Shown here one piece after another: positions 1 through 5,238 of a DNA stretch of 8,453 nt (the stretch's first letter is position 1; each line of letters starts with the position of its first letter). The position numbers were made by a program, and so were the translations under genes. Origin of the DNA: an uncultured Senegalimassilia sp. (lineage in GTDB: Bacteria; Actinomycetota; Coriobacteriia; Coriobacteriales; Eggerthellaceae). The DNA is taken from the NCBI GenBank assembly GCA_934661765.1, contig CAKUJT010000101.1:1-8453 (forward strand), in the 5' to 3' direction. The notes below the pieces were generated by a model. That model was not told the DNA's origin. It ran no database searches and worked only from the letters and a program-made list of their open reading frames with translations.

Positions 1-33
1 CCGGAGATCCTCGCGGGTCTCCGGCGTTTTTTT
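1..33 (-). terminator. Hairpin terminator downstream of the ABC importer operon (possibly bidirectional)
   Basis: Arms CCGGAGA and TCTCCGG form a GC-rich stem at 1-24, and seven T follow on the plus strand (27-33). It lies about 20 bases after the stop codon of the solute-binding protein gene, which runs leftwards. The visible T run suits a plus-strand transcript arriving from outside the window. The same hairpin, preceded by seven A on the minus strand, would end the importer mRNA if T follow beyond the left edge, which cannot be seen. Confidence 0.7.
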
Positions 34-52
34 GCGATAAGAGGTTTTGGAA

Positions 53-1270
53 TTAGTCCAGGACGGGAGTCCAGGCCAGGTTCATGATCTCGTCGATGTT
101 GTCCATCTTGGTGATCAGGCCCAGGCGCAGGTAGCTCTCGGCAATGCTTCTGATGCTGTCCTCAGTGAACTGCTGGCCGTTGCCAAACTGCAAAGCGTTG
201 TTCAGCATGATGTTCATATCCCGGTCGCCCTTGTTCCAGCCGTTCTCCATCAGGAAATCGGTGGCTTCAGCGGGGTTCTCACGCATCCAGGAGTGTGCCT
301 TCTGGACAGCCTGAACGATCTTCTTGGCATGGACAGGGTTCTGCTGGACGTAAGCACGGTTCATGGCGATGACGCAGCAGCACTTGTTGGAGAAGTCGTT
401 GTCCAGCAGGGAACGGACACACTTCAGCTTGCCGTCCTTGACCATGGCGTAAGCGAAGGTGTCAGACAGCAGGCAGGCAGAGATCTGACCCTTCTCCATG
501 GCGTTGATGCAGGCATCGGTGGTGACCGGGATCAGCTCCAGATCCTTCTGAGGGTCGATGCCGTCAGCTTCCAGCATCATGCAGACGATGTTGTAGTCGG
601 AAGCGCCGATACCGGCGGGGACGGAAACGCTGGTGCCCTTCAGATCCTCGGTGGTGTTGTACTGGGAGTCAGCCAGAACGTACAGGGACTTGCAGCCGAT
701 GTGAGCGCCGCCGACGAAGGTCAGCTCCACGCCGTTGGTGACAGGCACCAGCATGGTGGCAATGTGGCCCACAGCCACGGTAGCCTGCGCGGTACCCAGA
801 GCTTCGGTGTAGGAAGTGCCCTTGAAGCCCTCGGACTCCAGACCGGCTTCCTTAAAGTAGCCCAGGTTTGCAGCCACGGTGGGGCCGGAGGTGCAGCCGT
901 CGGACATGTAGTAGTTGACGGGCTTGCCGTAGGCAGGCTCCTTCTCCATGGCGGCCTTCTCCTCAGCGGTGGGGGTCAGGTCAAAGTTCGCCATGTCGAT
1001 GGCACGGCCTTCCACTTCCACGGGGGTGAACATGGCTTCCCACTTGCCGGAGGTAGAGGCCTCAAAGGAATCCATGTGGACGTCAGAGACGTTGACTTCC
1101 ACTTCCTGGCCGTCGATGCCGGTCTTGATCTGGCTGTCGGCTGCCATGTAGTCGGTCAGCTTGTCGTCCGTCTTGGAGGAGGTGGGGTTTGTGTCCTGCT
1201 TGACGCAGGCTGCCATGGACATGGTCAGCACCAGAGCCAGAGCAGCAGAACCGATTCTTTTCAGATTCAT
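53..1270 (-). CDS. ABC transporter substrate-binding lipoprotein, NitT/TauT (NMT1/SsuA-like) family
   Basis: This is the extracellular, membrane-anchored receptor of an ABC importer and hands its ligand to the permease encoded upstream. The 405-residue protein starts with Lys/Arg, a hydrophobic stretch (about 6-19) and the lipobox-like M-A-A-C, making Cys22 the probable lipidated residue. About 90 hydrophilic residues follow before the periplasmic-binding-type core (about 116-405), which has the typical GYFKEAGLE segment (137-145) and an ADGID-type helix. A Cys-Cys-Cys run at 297-299 and other cysteines are unusual for an exported protein. AGGAG sits 9 bases before the ATG. It is third in the operon, 60 bases after the ATPase gene. 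The family takes up nitrate, sulfonates, thiamine precursors or related small molecules; the sequence does not say which. Confidence 0.88.
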   Translation of the reverse strand: MNLKRIGSAALALVLTMSMAACVKQDTNPTSSKTDDKLTDYMAADSQIKTGIDGQEVEVNVSDVHMDSFEASTSGKWEAMFTPVEVEGRAIDMANFDLTPTAEEKAAMEKEPAYGKPVNYYMSDGCTSGPTVAANLGYFKEAGLESEGFKGTSYTEALGTAQATVAVGHIATMLVPVTNGVELTFVGGAHIGCKSLYVLADSQYNTTEDLKGTSVSVPAGIGASDYNIVCMMLEADGIDPQKDLELIPVTTDACINAMEKGQISACLLSDTFAYAMVKDGKLKCVRSLLDNDFSNKCCCVIAMNRAYVQQNPVHAKKIVQAVQKAHSWMRENPAEATDFLMENGWNKGDRDMNIMLNNALQFGNGQQFTEDSIRSIAESYLRLGLITKMDNIDEIMNLAWTPVLD

Positions 1271-1303
1271 TGGTGTGTTCTCCTATTCATTTTTTATTTC
1301 AGA

Positions 1304-1318
1304 TACAGCGTCGCTGTA
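1304..1318 (-). other. Small inverted repeat between ATPase and binding-protein genes
   Basis: TACAGCG and CGCTGTA flank a single base in the 60-base gap between the ATPase stop and the binding-protein start. No U run follows, so it is unlikely to be a terminator. Intercistronic hairpins ahead of binding-protein genes can stabilise the distal message and raise receptor output over the membrane subunits; that role is inference here. Confidence 0.35.
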
Positions 1319-1330
1319 GGTGATACAGGA

Positions 1331-2104
1331 TTATTTTGCAGCGTTTGCTCCGGCGAAGTGGAGCTTATTCAGGATGTCATTGCGGTATTCCACGAATTCC
1401 TTGGAGGAACGATCCCGGGGATAGGGCTGGTTGATCTTCAGGTCGGCAATGATCCGGCCGGGGTGGGCATCCATCACCAGGACACGGGTGCCCATGTAGA
1501 TGGCTTCGTCCACATCGTGGGTGACCATAATGGCCAGCTGCTGCTTCTTCTGCCAGATCCGCAGGATCTCATCCTGCATATTCATACGGGTGAACGCATC
1601 CAGCGCGCCCAGAGGCTCGTCCAGCAGCAGAACAGGGGGCTCGTTGATCAAAGAGCGAACCAGGGCCACACGCTGGGCCATACCGCCGGACAGCTGACCG
1701 GGGTAGTCGGTGCGGAAATCCTCCAGGCCGATGGTCTTGATCATTTCCTCCACCTTTTCCTCGTTGCCCTTGAGCTTGCCCTGCATCTTCAGGGAGAAGG
1801 CGATGTTGTTATACACCGTCAGCCAGGGGAACAGGGTGGCCTTCTGGAACATCATGCCCCGGTCAGGGCCGGGCCCGGTGATGGGCTTGCCGTTGAGGGT
1901 CAGCTCACCGGTGGTGGGCTGGATCAGACCGGCCACCAGGCGCAGGATGGTGGACTTGCCGCAGCCGGAGGGGCCGACCATGGAGATGAACTCGCCGCTT
2001 TCCATGGTGGTGGTCACGCTGGACAGAGCATGGGTGACCTCATCCGTCTCGATCTTTGCAAAGCTCTTGGATACATTATCCAGCTTGAGAATGGTTTTTT
2101 CCAT
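1331..2104 (-). CDS. ABC transporter ATP-binding protein, NitT/TauT (SsuB/TauB-like) family
   Basis: This cytoplasmic ATPase powers the importer. All nucleotide-binding motifs are intact in 257 residues: Walker A GPSGCGKST (44-52), Q-loop Gln87 in MMFQK, signature LSGGMAQR (138-145), Walker B VLLLDEP (158-164), D-loop GALD (166-169) and switch His196 in MVTHD. The segment LFPWLTVYNNI after the Q-loop and the MQDEILRIW stretch are typical of the SsuB/TauB/ThiZ subgroup. Length is normal for the family. Its ATG overlaps the permease stop by one base (TAATG), with GGAG 10 bases upstream, which implies translational coupling and equal production of the two subunits. Family assignment is firm; the transported substrate is unknown. 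Confidence 0.95.
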   Translation of the reverse strand: MEKTILKLDNVSKSFAKIETDEVTHALSSVTTTMESGEFISMVGPSGCGKSTILRLVAGLIQPTTGELTLNGKPITGPGPDRGMMFQKATLFPWLTVYNNIAFSLKMQGKLKGNEEKVEEMIKTIGLEDFRTDYPGQLSGGMAQRVALVRSLINEPPVLLLDEPLGALDAFTRMNMQDEILRIWQKKQQLAIMVTHDVDEAIYMGTRVLVMDAHPGRIIADLKINQPYPRDRSSKEFVEYRNDILNKLHFAGANAAK

Positions 2105-3156
2105 TATGCGTTCACTCCAATCTGCCAGCGCAGCACACGGCGCTTAATGGCTTCCAGGGTTTTGGTAACGACAGTGAAGATGATGCAGATGACGAACAGG
2201 GCTGCAAACATGCTGTCATAGGCGGCCCAGGACTTGGACCAGTTCATATACCAGCCCAGACCGGACTTCACGCCCAGCATTTCTGCGATCATGATGGCGG
2301 TGCAGGAGCTGCTCATGGCCTGGGTGCAGCCCTGGAAAATAGAGGGCATGGCGTGGGGAATGGCCACCCGGAACACCAGCTGACGGCTGGAAGCGCCCAG
2401 GGTTCTGGCAGCTTCAAAGTAATCCTTGTCCACATTGGAAATGCCGGTCATGGAGGCCACGGTGACAGCGAACCAGGAGCCCAGACCGATGATGAACACA
2501 GCGCCGCCAAACAGAGAGCTGGCAACCACCATCATAATGGGGATCCAGGTAGAGGTGGGGATGGGGCCCAGGAACTTGATGATGGGATCCACCCAATAGC
2601 GGCACCGTTCGGAGTAGCCGCAGGTGATACCGGTGACCAGGCCCAGGGCCACACCGGCAAAATAGCCCAAAAACAGCAGCCGCAGGGTAGCCAGGGTGGA
2701 CTCTCCGATAATGGCCCGATCCTTCCAGAAGGCGTTGATCACAAAGTTCAGGCAGGGAACGAAGGGCTGGGTCAGAATACCGGTTTTCAGGGTCATGTAG
2801 TCATACACCGCCAGCAGCAGGAACAGAGCGGTGAACAGCGGCGCACGGTAGCGCTGCTTGTCGATCACATCCCGGTTGCCCCGCTTCAGGAACACCAGGG
2901 ACACCACGCAGTAAACCGCATAGGCACCGATAAGGATGTACAGGAAAGCCAGATAAGCCCAGGGATTCCGGTTCAGGCTGTTGTCCGGTACCTGGGTATA
3001 CTCCAGTACGGCGACGATGCCGCCCACAAAGGGCAGCAGGTAGATCAGCATATCCAGCCAGAGCTGGGCTTTTGTTTTCTTTTTCCGTTCCAGATCCAGA
3101 AGCTGCTGTCTGGTCAGATTCTGGACAGGCGTGGTTTCGGGGGTGTTAGAAGACAT
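2104..3156 (-). CDS. ABC transporter permease, NitT/TauT (SsuC/TauC-like) family, with N-terminal membrane extension
   Basis: This is the membrane channel subunit of the importer. The C-terminal two-thirds (about 150-350) is the binding-protein-dependent transport inner-membrane domain. Its EAA loop, which docks on the ATPase, runs from EAARTLGAS (248-256) to about residue 276. At 350 residues it exceeds the usual 250-270: the first 145 residues add a charged cytoplasmic start (20-32, ERKKKTK) and hydrophobic segments near 36-54, 66-90 and 106-121 not needed for the basic fold. The start is well supported: AGGAGG lies 7 bases before the ATG. It is first in the operon, directly behind the promoter and leader at 3157-3266, and overlaps the ATPase gene by one base. 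The transporter class is clear; the extension's role is unknown. Confidence 0.93.
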   Translation of the reverse strand: MSSNTPETTPVQNLTRQQLLDLERKKKTKAQLWLDMLIYLLPFVGGIVAVLEYTQVPDNSLNRNPWAYLAFLYILIGAYAVYCVVSLVFLKRGNRDVIDKQRYRAPLFTALFLLLAVYDYMTLKTGILTQPFVPCLNFVINAFWKDRAIIGESTLATLRLLFLGYFAGVALGLVTGITCGYSERCRYWVDPIIKFLGPIPTSTWIPIMMVVASSLFGGAVFIIGLGSWFAVTVASMTGISNVDKDYFEAARTLGASSRQLVFRVAIPHAMPSIFQGCTQAMSSSCTAIMIAEMLGVKSGLGWYMNWSKSWAAYDSMFAALFVICIIFTVVTKTLEAIKRRVLRWQIGVNA

Positions 3157-3180
3157 GGATCTCCCTCCTGTTATTTCTTT

Positions 3181-3221
3181 CGCCGTATGGAGCCTTTTCC
3201 ATCCAATGTCCCGTTACGGCG
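3181..3221 (-). promoter_or_regulatory. Inverted repeat in the 5' leader of the importer operon
   Basis: CGCCGTA (3181-3187) and TACGGCG (3215-3221) form a perfect 7-bp inverted repeat. TGGA and TCCA inside the loop could add an inner stem. If transcription starts near 3231, the repeat lies in the roughly 75-base untranslated leader, shortly before the AGGAGG site. It could be an RNA hairpin controlling translation or an operator for a repressor. I see no TPP-riboswitch core, although this transporter family often carries thiamine precursors. Confidence 0.4.
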
Positions 3222-3237
3222 TATTGTTACGACATAC

Positions 3238-3266
3238 TTTTTACCACAAAACACGGAAAATGTGAA
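3238..3266 (-). promoter_or_regulatory. Probable promoter of the importer operon
   Basis: On the minus strand TTCACA (3261-3266, five of six matches to TTGACA) is followed after exactly 17 bases by TAAAAA (3238-3243, four of six matches to TATAAT). The predicted start near 3231 leaves about 75 bases of leader. The surrounding sequence is AT-rich, unlike the genes. Confidence 0.5.
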
Positions 3267-3319
3267 ATACGGTTTTCTGATGATATGACGTATATTTATT
3301 TTAACTTTGTATAAATAAC

Positions 3320-3343
3320 CCCCCGGCCAATCGGTCGGGGGGA
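3320..3343 (-). terminator. Hairpin terminator of the relic binding-protein gene
   Basis: CCCCCCGGCC and GGTCGGGGGG form a 10-bp stem with a four-base loop, followed on the minus strand by TTATTTATAC, a modest U-rich tail. It sits 25 bases beyond the stop codon of the truncated binding-protein gene, just as the hairpin at 1-33 follows the intact paralogue. It now insulates the importer promoter from upstream transcription. Confidence 0.65.
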
Positions 3344-3368
3344 TTCGGATATTGAAAAGAGGTGTTTC

Positions 3369-3433
3369 TTAGTTCATAACAGGATGCCAGGCCAAAGCCA
3401 TGATCTCGTCGGCATTGTTCATGCTCTGGACTA
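3369..3433 (-). pseudogene. 3' remnant of a second NitT/TauT-type substrate-binding protein gene, interrupted by a MITE
   Basis: Reading leftwards to the TAA at 3369-3371 gives SMNNADEIMALAWHPVMN, which lines up without gaps with the last residues of the intact binding protein, KMDNIDEIMNLAWTPVLD. The DNA shares GACGAGATCATG, and the CCTCTT-type sequence after the stop is similar in both. The similarity stops at the CTAGTAGAGC end of the inserted element. Removing the element with one TA copy continues the frame for 18 more codons (3945-3892, running into a TAA at 3946-3948), but these are not clearly similar to the paralogue, so the gene was probably already damaged or diverged. Only a C-terminal stump survives, with no start or ribosome binding site; it is not functional. 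Confidence 0.75.
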
Positions 3434-3552
3434 GTAGAGCGTATCCTTCAAAACTTCATTTTCGATTAAATGCATTTTGCCTTTTTCTGCGGATAATGGC
3501 GGTGCTAAATTTAAATACATTTATGAAGTTTTAAGTGATTTGTTCTACTACA
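3431..3552. repeat. Inner 122-bp unit with its own terminal inverted repeats
   Basis: The left end (3431-3459) matches the reverse complement of 3524-3552 at 22 of 29 positions, including TAGTAGA and the block AAAACTTCAT. This outward-facing pair defines a small self-contained unit inside the larger element. Its right end resembles the element's outer right end more closely than the left end does, so the whole could be a small MITE beside a second partial copy. Confidence 0.55.
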
Positions 3553-3560
3553 ACGCCTTG

Positions 3561-3844
3561 AAATTTCTGCCAAGGTAATTCGGTGGCATACGCCATGTAG
3601 GGGCGGCTATCAGCCGCCCGCCAACGTGGCAAGTTTTTGAGCAGAACCGTCGCACACCAACTAAGCTCTTAATATTGCAAATGTACCATGTTTCGACAAT
3701 ATACCGTCGAATTGCATTTGCAAATGTTTGGTATTGAATTGTCGGCGCTTTGCGCCGACGTTATTTCCCCATGGGGGAAATAACCGGGCGGCTGATAGCC
3801 GCCCCTACGCAGACGGTGCCACCGAATTACCGCCGCAAAAATTT
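3561..3844. repeat. 60-bp imperfect inverted repeat (3561-3620 and 3785-3844) inside the MITE
   Basis: The two arms match at 49 of 60 positions, and the innermost 24 bases are identical. Both hold GGTAATTCGGTGGCA and the palindromic hairpin with arms GGGCGGCT and AGCCGCCC around a three-base loop (3601-3619 and 3786-3804). The arms surround a 164-base AT-richer core. The GGGGCGGCT hairpin unit resembles abundant dispersed repeats I associate with gut Clostridia; that link is from memory and unchecked. Confidence 0.7.
3741..3784. repeat. Two adjacent perfect hairpins in the MITE core
   Basis: GTCGGCGC and GCGCCGAC (3741-3759) form a perfect 8-bp stem with a TTT loop. Immediately next to it, GTTATTTCCCC and GGGGAAATAAC (3760-3784) form a perfect 11-bp stem with an ATG loop. 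They sit between the arms of the 60-bp inverted repeat. No T run follows, so they are not standard terminators. Confidence 0.7.
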
Positions 3845-3891
3845 CGTTGCACTAATGAGGTTTTAAAGTTTTAAGAGATTTGCTCTACTAG

Positions 3892-4097
3892 GGGCCAGTT
3901 GTGGTCAGCGTTACACAGGCCGCTGGGGGCAAAATGTTTGTCCCCTTAGCATTCACATTTGTATGATTTTGTTGTATAAGTCCTACGCTGACAATGAAAT
4001 AAACGACCGGATGTATATTGATGCTGTTTGCCATACACAAGTATCTTTTCAACTATCAAGATGACCTCTTATCCCAGCAAACAGAAAACAATGGTAT
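3892..4097. other. Non-coding stretch between the MITE and the PHP phosphatase gene
   Basis: The first 57 bases may be a further decayed part of the relic binding-protein gene. The segment 3925-3945 can form a 9-bp hairpin (GGGGGCAAA with TTTGTCCCC, loop ATG) without a clear T tail. The remainder is AT-rich with no ORF, promoter or terminator I can support, and no clear terminator for the phosphatase gene that ends at 4098. Confidence 0.5.
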
Positions 4098-4868
4098 TTA
4101 TCCGATGGAACGAAGGGGAACCGTCTGCAAAAGATTCAGACCGTAGTCCTTCACCATCCGGCAAAGTTCCTCCTCGGTCTGCCGGTTCCGAAGCTGCTCC
4201 GGGCTGTGGGCATCGCAGCCCAGAATCACATCGCAGCCCTCCTCTGCCGCCAGCTCCCAGAAAACATCATTGGGATAATGACGGCCGCTGGCCTTGCCCA
4301 GCATGTTCAGCTCCAGAGGCATTCCGCATCCCTTTGCCTCCCGGCACAGCCCCAGCATGGCCTGCCGATAGATCCCGGGATCTCCCTGAAAGTTAATGAG
4401 ATCCGGGTGGGCCAGGTAGGTAAAGCGTCCCGTCTGCATCCCGTCCCGCGCCTGGGATACATATTTGTTCAGCACCTCCACATCCCCCGTGGGGTGGCCG
4501 CTGTAGCTGGCATTGACTTCATTGTCCACAAAATGCTGTCCCAACAGCAGATACTCCACCCCGGCTTCCCGAAGCAGAGTGATTTCCTGATCAAACAGGG
4601 CCGGGTAATACTCCATCTCCACCCCCAGGGGCAAGCGGATCTGTCCGGCGTAGGTTTTTTCCAAAGCGCGGACGGTATTACAGTAGTCGGCCAGCTGCTC
4701 CTGCTTCATACGGAACCAGGAGTCATAGCCCTGGGGAAAGGTATAGGGTGTATGATCGGAAAAGCCCAGGATCTCAAGCTTTTGATCCAGAGCCGCCTGA
4801 ACGTATTCTTCCTCGGTACCGGTGGCATGGCTGCACCGCCAGGTGTGGGTGTGGTAATTGGCGATCAT
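4098..4868 (-). CDS. PHP-domain histidinol-phosphatase-like phosphoesterase (HisJ/HisK type)
   Basis: PHP-family metal-dependent hydrolases of this type remove phosphate from L-histidinol phosphate in histidine synthesis. The 256 residues carry the expected metal ligands: His6 and His8 in YHTHT, His14, Asp38-His39 in GFSDHTPY, Glu84/Glu86 in GVEMEYY, His112 in GQHF, His154 in AHPDL, and Asp219/His221 in CDAHS near the end. Length fits the family (about 250-280). AGGAAG lies 7 bases before the ATG. The gene stands alone, 53 bases after the tRNA terminator and without other his genes here. No convincing promoter is visible in that gap, so read-through from the tRNA operon is possible. Family assignment is firm; histidinol phosphate as substrate is probable, but related PHP enzymes act on other phosphates. 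Confidence 0.9.
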   Translation of the reverse strand: MIANYHTHTWRCSHATGTEEEYVQAALDQKLEILGFSDHTPYTFPQGYDSWFRMKQEQLADYCNTVRALEKTYAGQIRLPLGVEMEYYPALFDQEITLLREAGVEYLLLGQHFVDNEVNASYSGHPTGDVEVLNKYVSQARDGMQTGRFTYLAHPDLINFQGDPGIYRQAMLGLCREAKGCGMPLELNMLGKASGRHYPNDVFWELAAEEGCDVILGCDAHSPEQLRNRQTEEELCRMVKDYGLNLLQTVPLRSIG

Positions 4869-4921
4869 GGTCTCACTTCCTGTTTCTGCGGCTGATGCCG
4901 CCGGATATGTTGATAGAATGC

Positions 4922-4957
4922 AAAACAGCCGACGTCAGATCTGACATCGGCTGTTTT
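4922..4957 (-). terminator. Terminator of the tRNA operon
   Basis: AAAACAGCCGA and TCGGCTGTTTT form an 11-bp stem, extended after one mismatch by GTCAGA with TCTGAC, giving a nearly perfect 36-base palindrome. The T run overlaps the CCA end of tRNA-Lys on the minus-strand side and is mirrored on the other, so it could work in both directions. Confidence 0.85.
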
Positions 4958-5032
4958 GGTGGCTCGCCAGGGGCTCGAACCCTGGACCCACGCCTTAAAA
5001 GGGCGTTGCTCTACCAACTGAGCTAGCGAACC
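4957..5032 (-). tRNA. tRNA-Lys, anticodon UUU
   Basis: It begins GGTTCGC and pairs with GCGAGCC at the 3' end. The anticodon loop CTTTTAA between ACGCC and GGCGT gives UUU, which reads AAA and AAG lysine codons. The T arm (CAGGG, TTCGAGC, CCCTG) is fully paired. The CCA end is encoded. It follows tRNA-Gln after 15 bases and ends directly at the terminator, so the two form one transcript. Confidence 0.97.
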
Positions 5033-5047
5033 GTATGGGATTTAAAG

Positions 5048-5122
5048 TGGCTGGGATGGCAGGACTCGAACCTACGAATGCCAGAGTCAAAGTCTGGTGC
5101 CTTACCGCTTGGCGACATCCCA
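5048..5122 (-). tRNA. tRNA-Gln, anticodon UUG
   Basis: The acceptor stem pairs TGGGATG with CATCCCA. The anticodon loop CTTTGAC between CCAGA and TCTGG gives UUG, reading CAA and CAG. The U at position 1 is typical of tRNA-Gln. CCA is encoded. It is the first gene of the two-tRNA operon, about 40 bases downstream of a near-consensus promoter. Confidence 0.97.
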
Positions 5123-5160
5123 ATGTAACTTGTGGAGCGCCCACCTTCGGACACTGGCTT

Positions 5161-5189
5161 ATTATAGCATAAGTTTAACCATTTGGCAA
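5161..5189 (-). promoter_or_regulatory. Strong promoter of the tRNA-Gln/tRNA-Lys operon
   Basis: On the minus strand TTGCCA (5184-5189) is followed after exactly 17 bases by a perfect TATAAT (5161-5166). Transcription would start near 5154, about 30 bases before the mature tRNA-Gln. Confidence 0.88.
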
Positions 5190-5208
5190 TCCCTTTTTTT
5201 GGATTTCT

Positions 5209-5238
5209 GAGAGAAACCGGCCGAAGCCGGCTTCTCTC
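5209..5238 (-). terminator. UUCG-tetraloop hairpin overlapping the stop codon of the membrane protein gene
   Basis: On the minus strand GAGAGAAGCCGGC and GCCGGTTTCTCTC form a 13-bp stem (one G-U pair) capped by TTCG closed by C-G, an exceptionally stable tetraloop. The stem begins inside the TGA stop codon. A U tract does not follow; AGAAATCC then seven A do. It therefore may be a weak terminator or a 3'-end protecting hairpin. Confidence 0.5.

Larger units (their letters stand above)
3432..3890. mobile_element. Non-autonomous MITE-like element (455 bp plus flanking TA) inserted in the relic gene
   Basis: The ends are inverted repeats: CTAGTAGAGC on the left (3431-3440) and GCTCTACTAG on the right (3882-3891), with similarity continuing inwards for about 25 bases to AAAACT. 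TA at 3432-3433 and 3889-3890 fits a TA target duplication, as made by IS630/Tc1-mariner-type transposases; that family link is inference. Joining the flanks with one TA preserves the reading frame of the host relic gene. No transposase or other ORF lies inside, so it would depend on an enzyme elsewhere. The interior has a third copy of the terminal repeat, a 60-bp inverted repeat and several perfect hairpins, suggesting a composite or nested element. Confidence 0.72.

Noticed and set aside
47..2221. A 724-codon open frame on the plus strand opposite the binding-protein and ATPase genes
   Set aside because: It is antisense to two genes with intact family motifs and ribosome binding sites. Its repetitive His/Gly/Val/Gln/Leu-rich translation is the usual result of GC-rich codon bias read in reverse; it has no recognisable domain.
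3181..3266. TPP riboswitch in the importer leader
   Set aside because: The transporter family suggested it, but the conserved TPP core motifs are absent and the leader is too short.
2353..3288. A 311-codon plus-strand frame opposite the permease gene
   Set aside because: It is a shadow of the permease coding strand, with a low-complexity Gly/Gln/His composition and no plausible start signal.
3561..3844. A CRISPR-like array, because of repeated GGGGCGGCT units
   Set aside because: There are only two copies, inverted rather than direct, with no regular spacers.
4206..4895. A 229-codon plus-strand frame opposite the PHP gene
   Set aside because: It is antisense to a gene with all PHP metal-binding motifs in order; the translation has no family features.
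4748..5026. A frame ending in GARTLDPRLKRALLYQLS
   Set aside because: This is the typical translation of antisense tRNA sequence, here tRNA-Lys, and not a protein.
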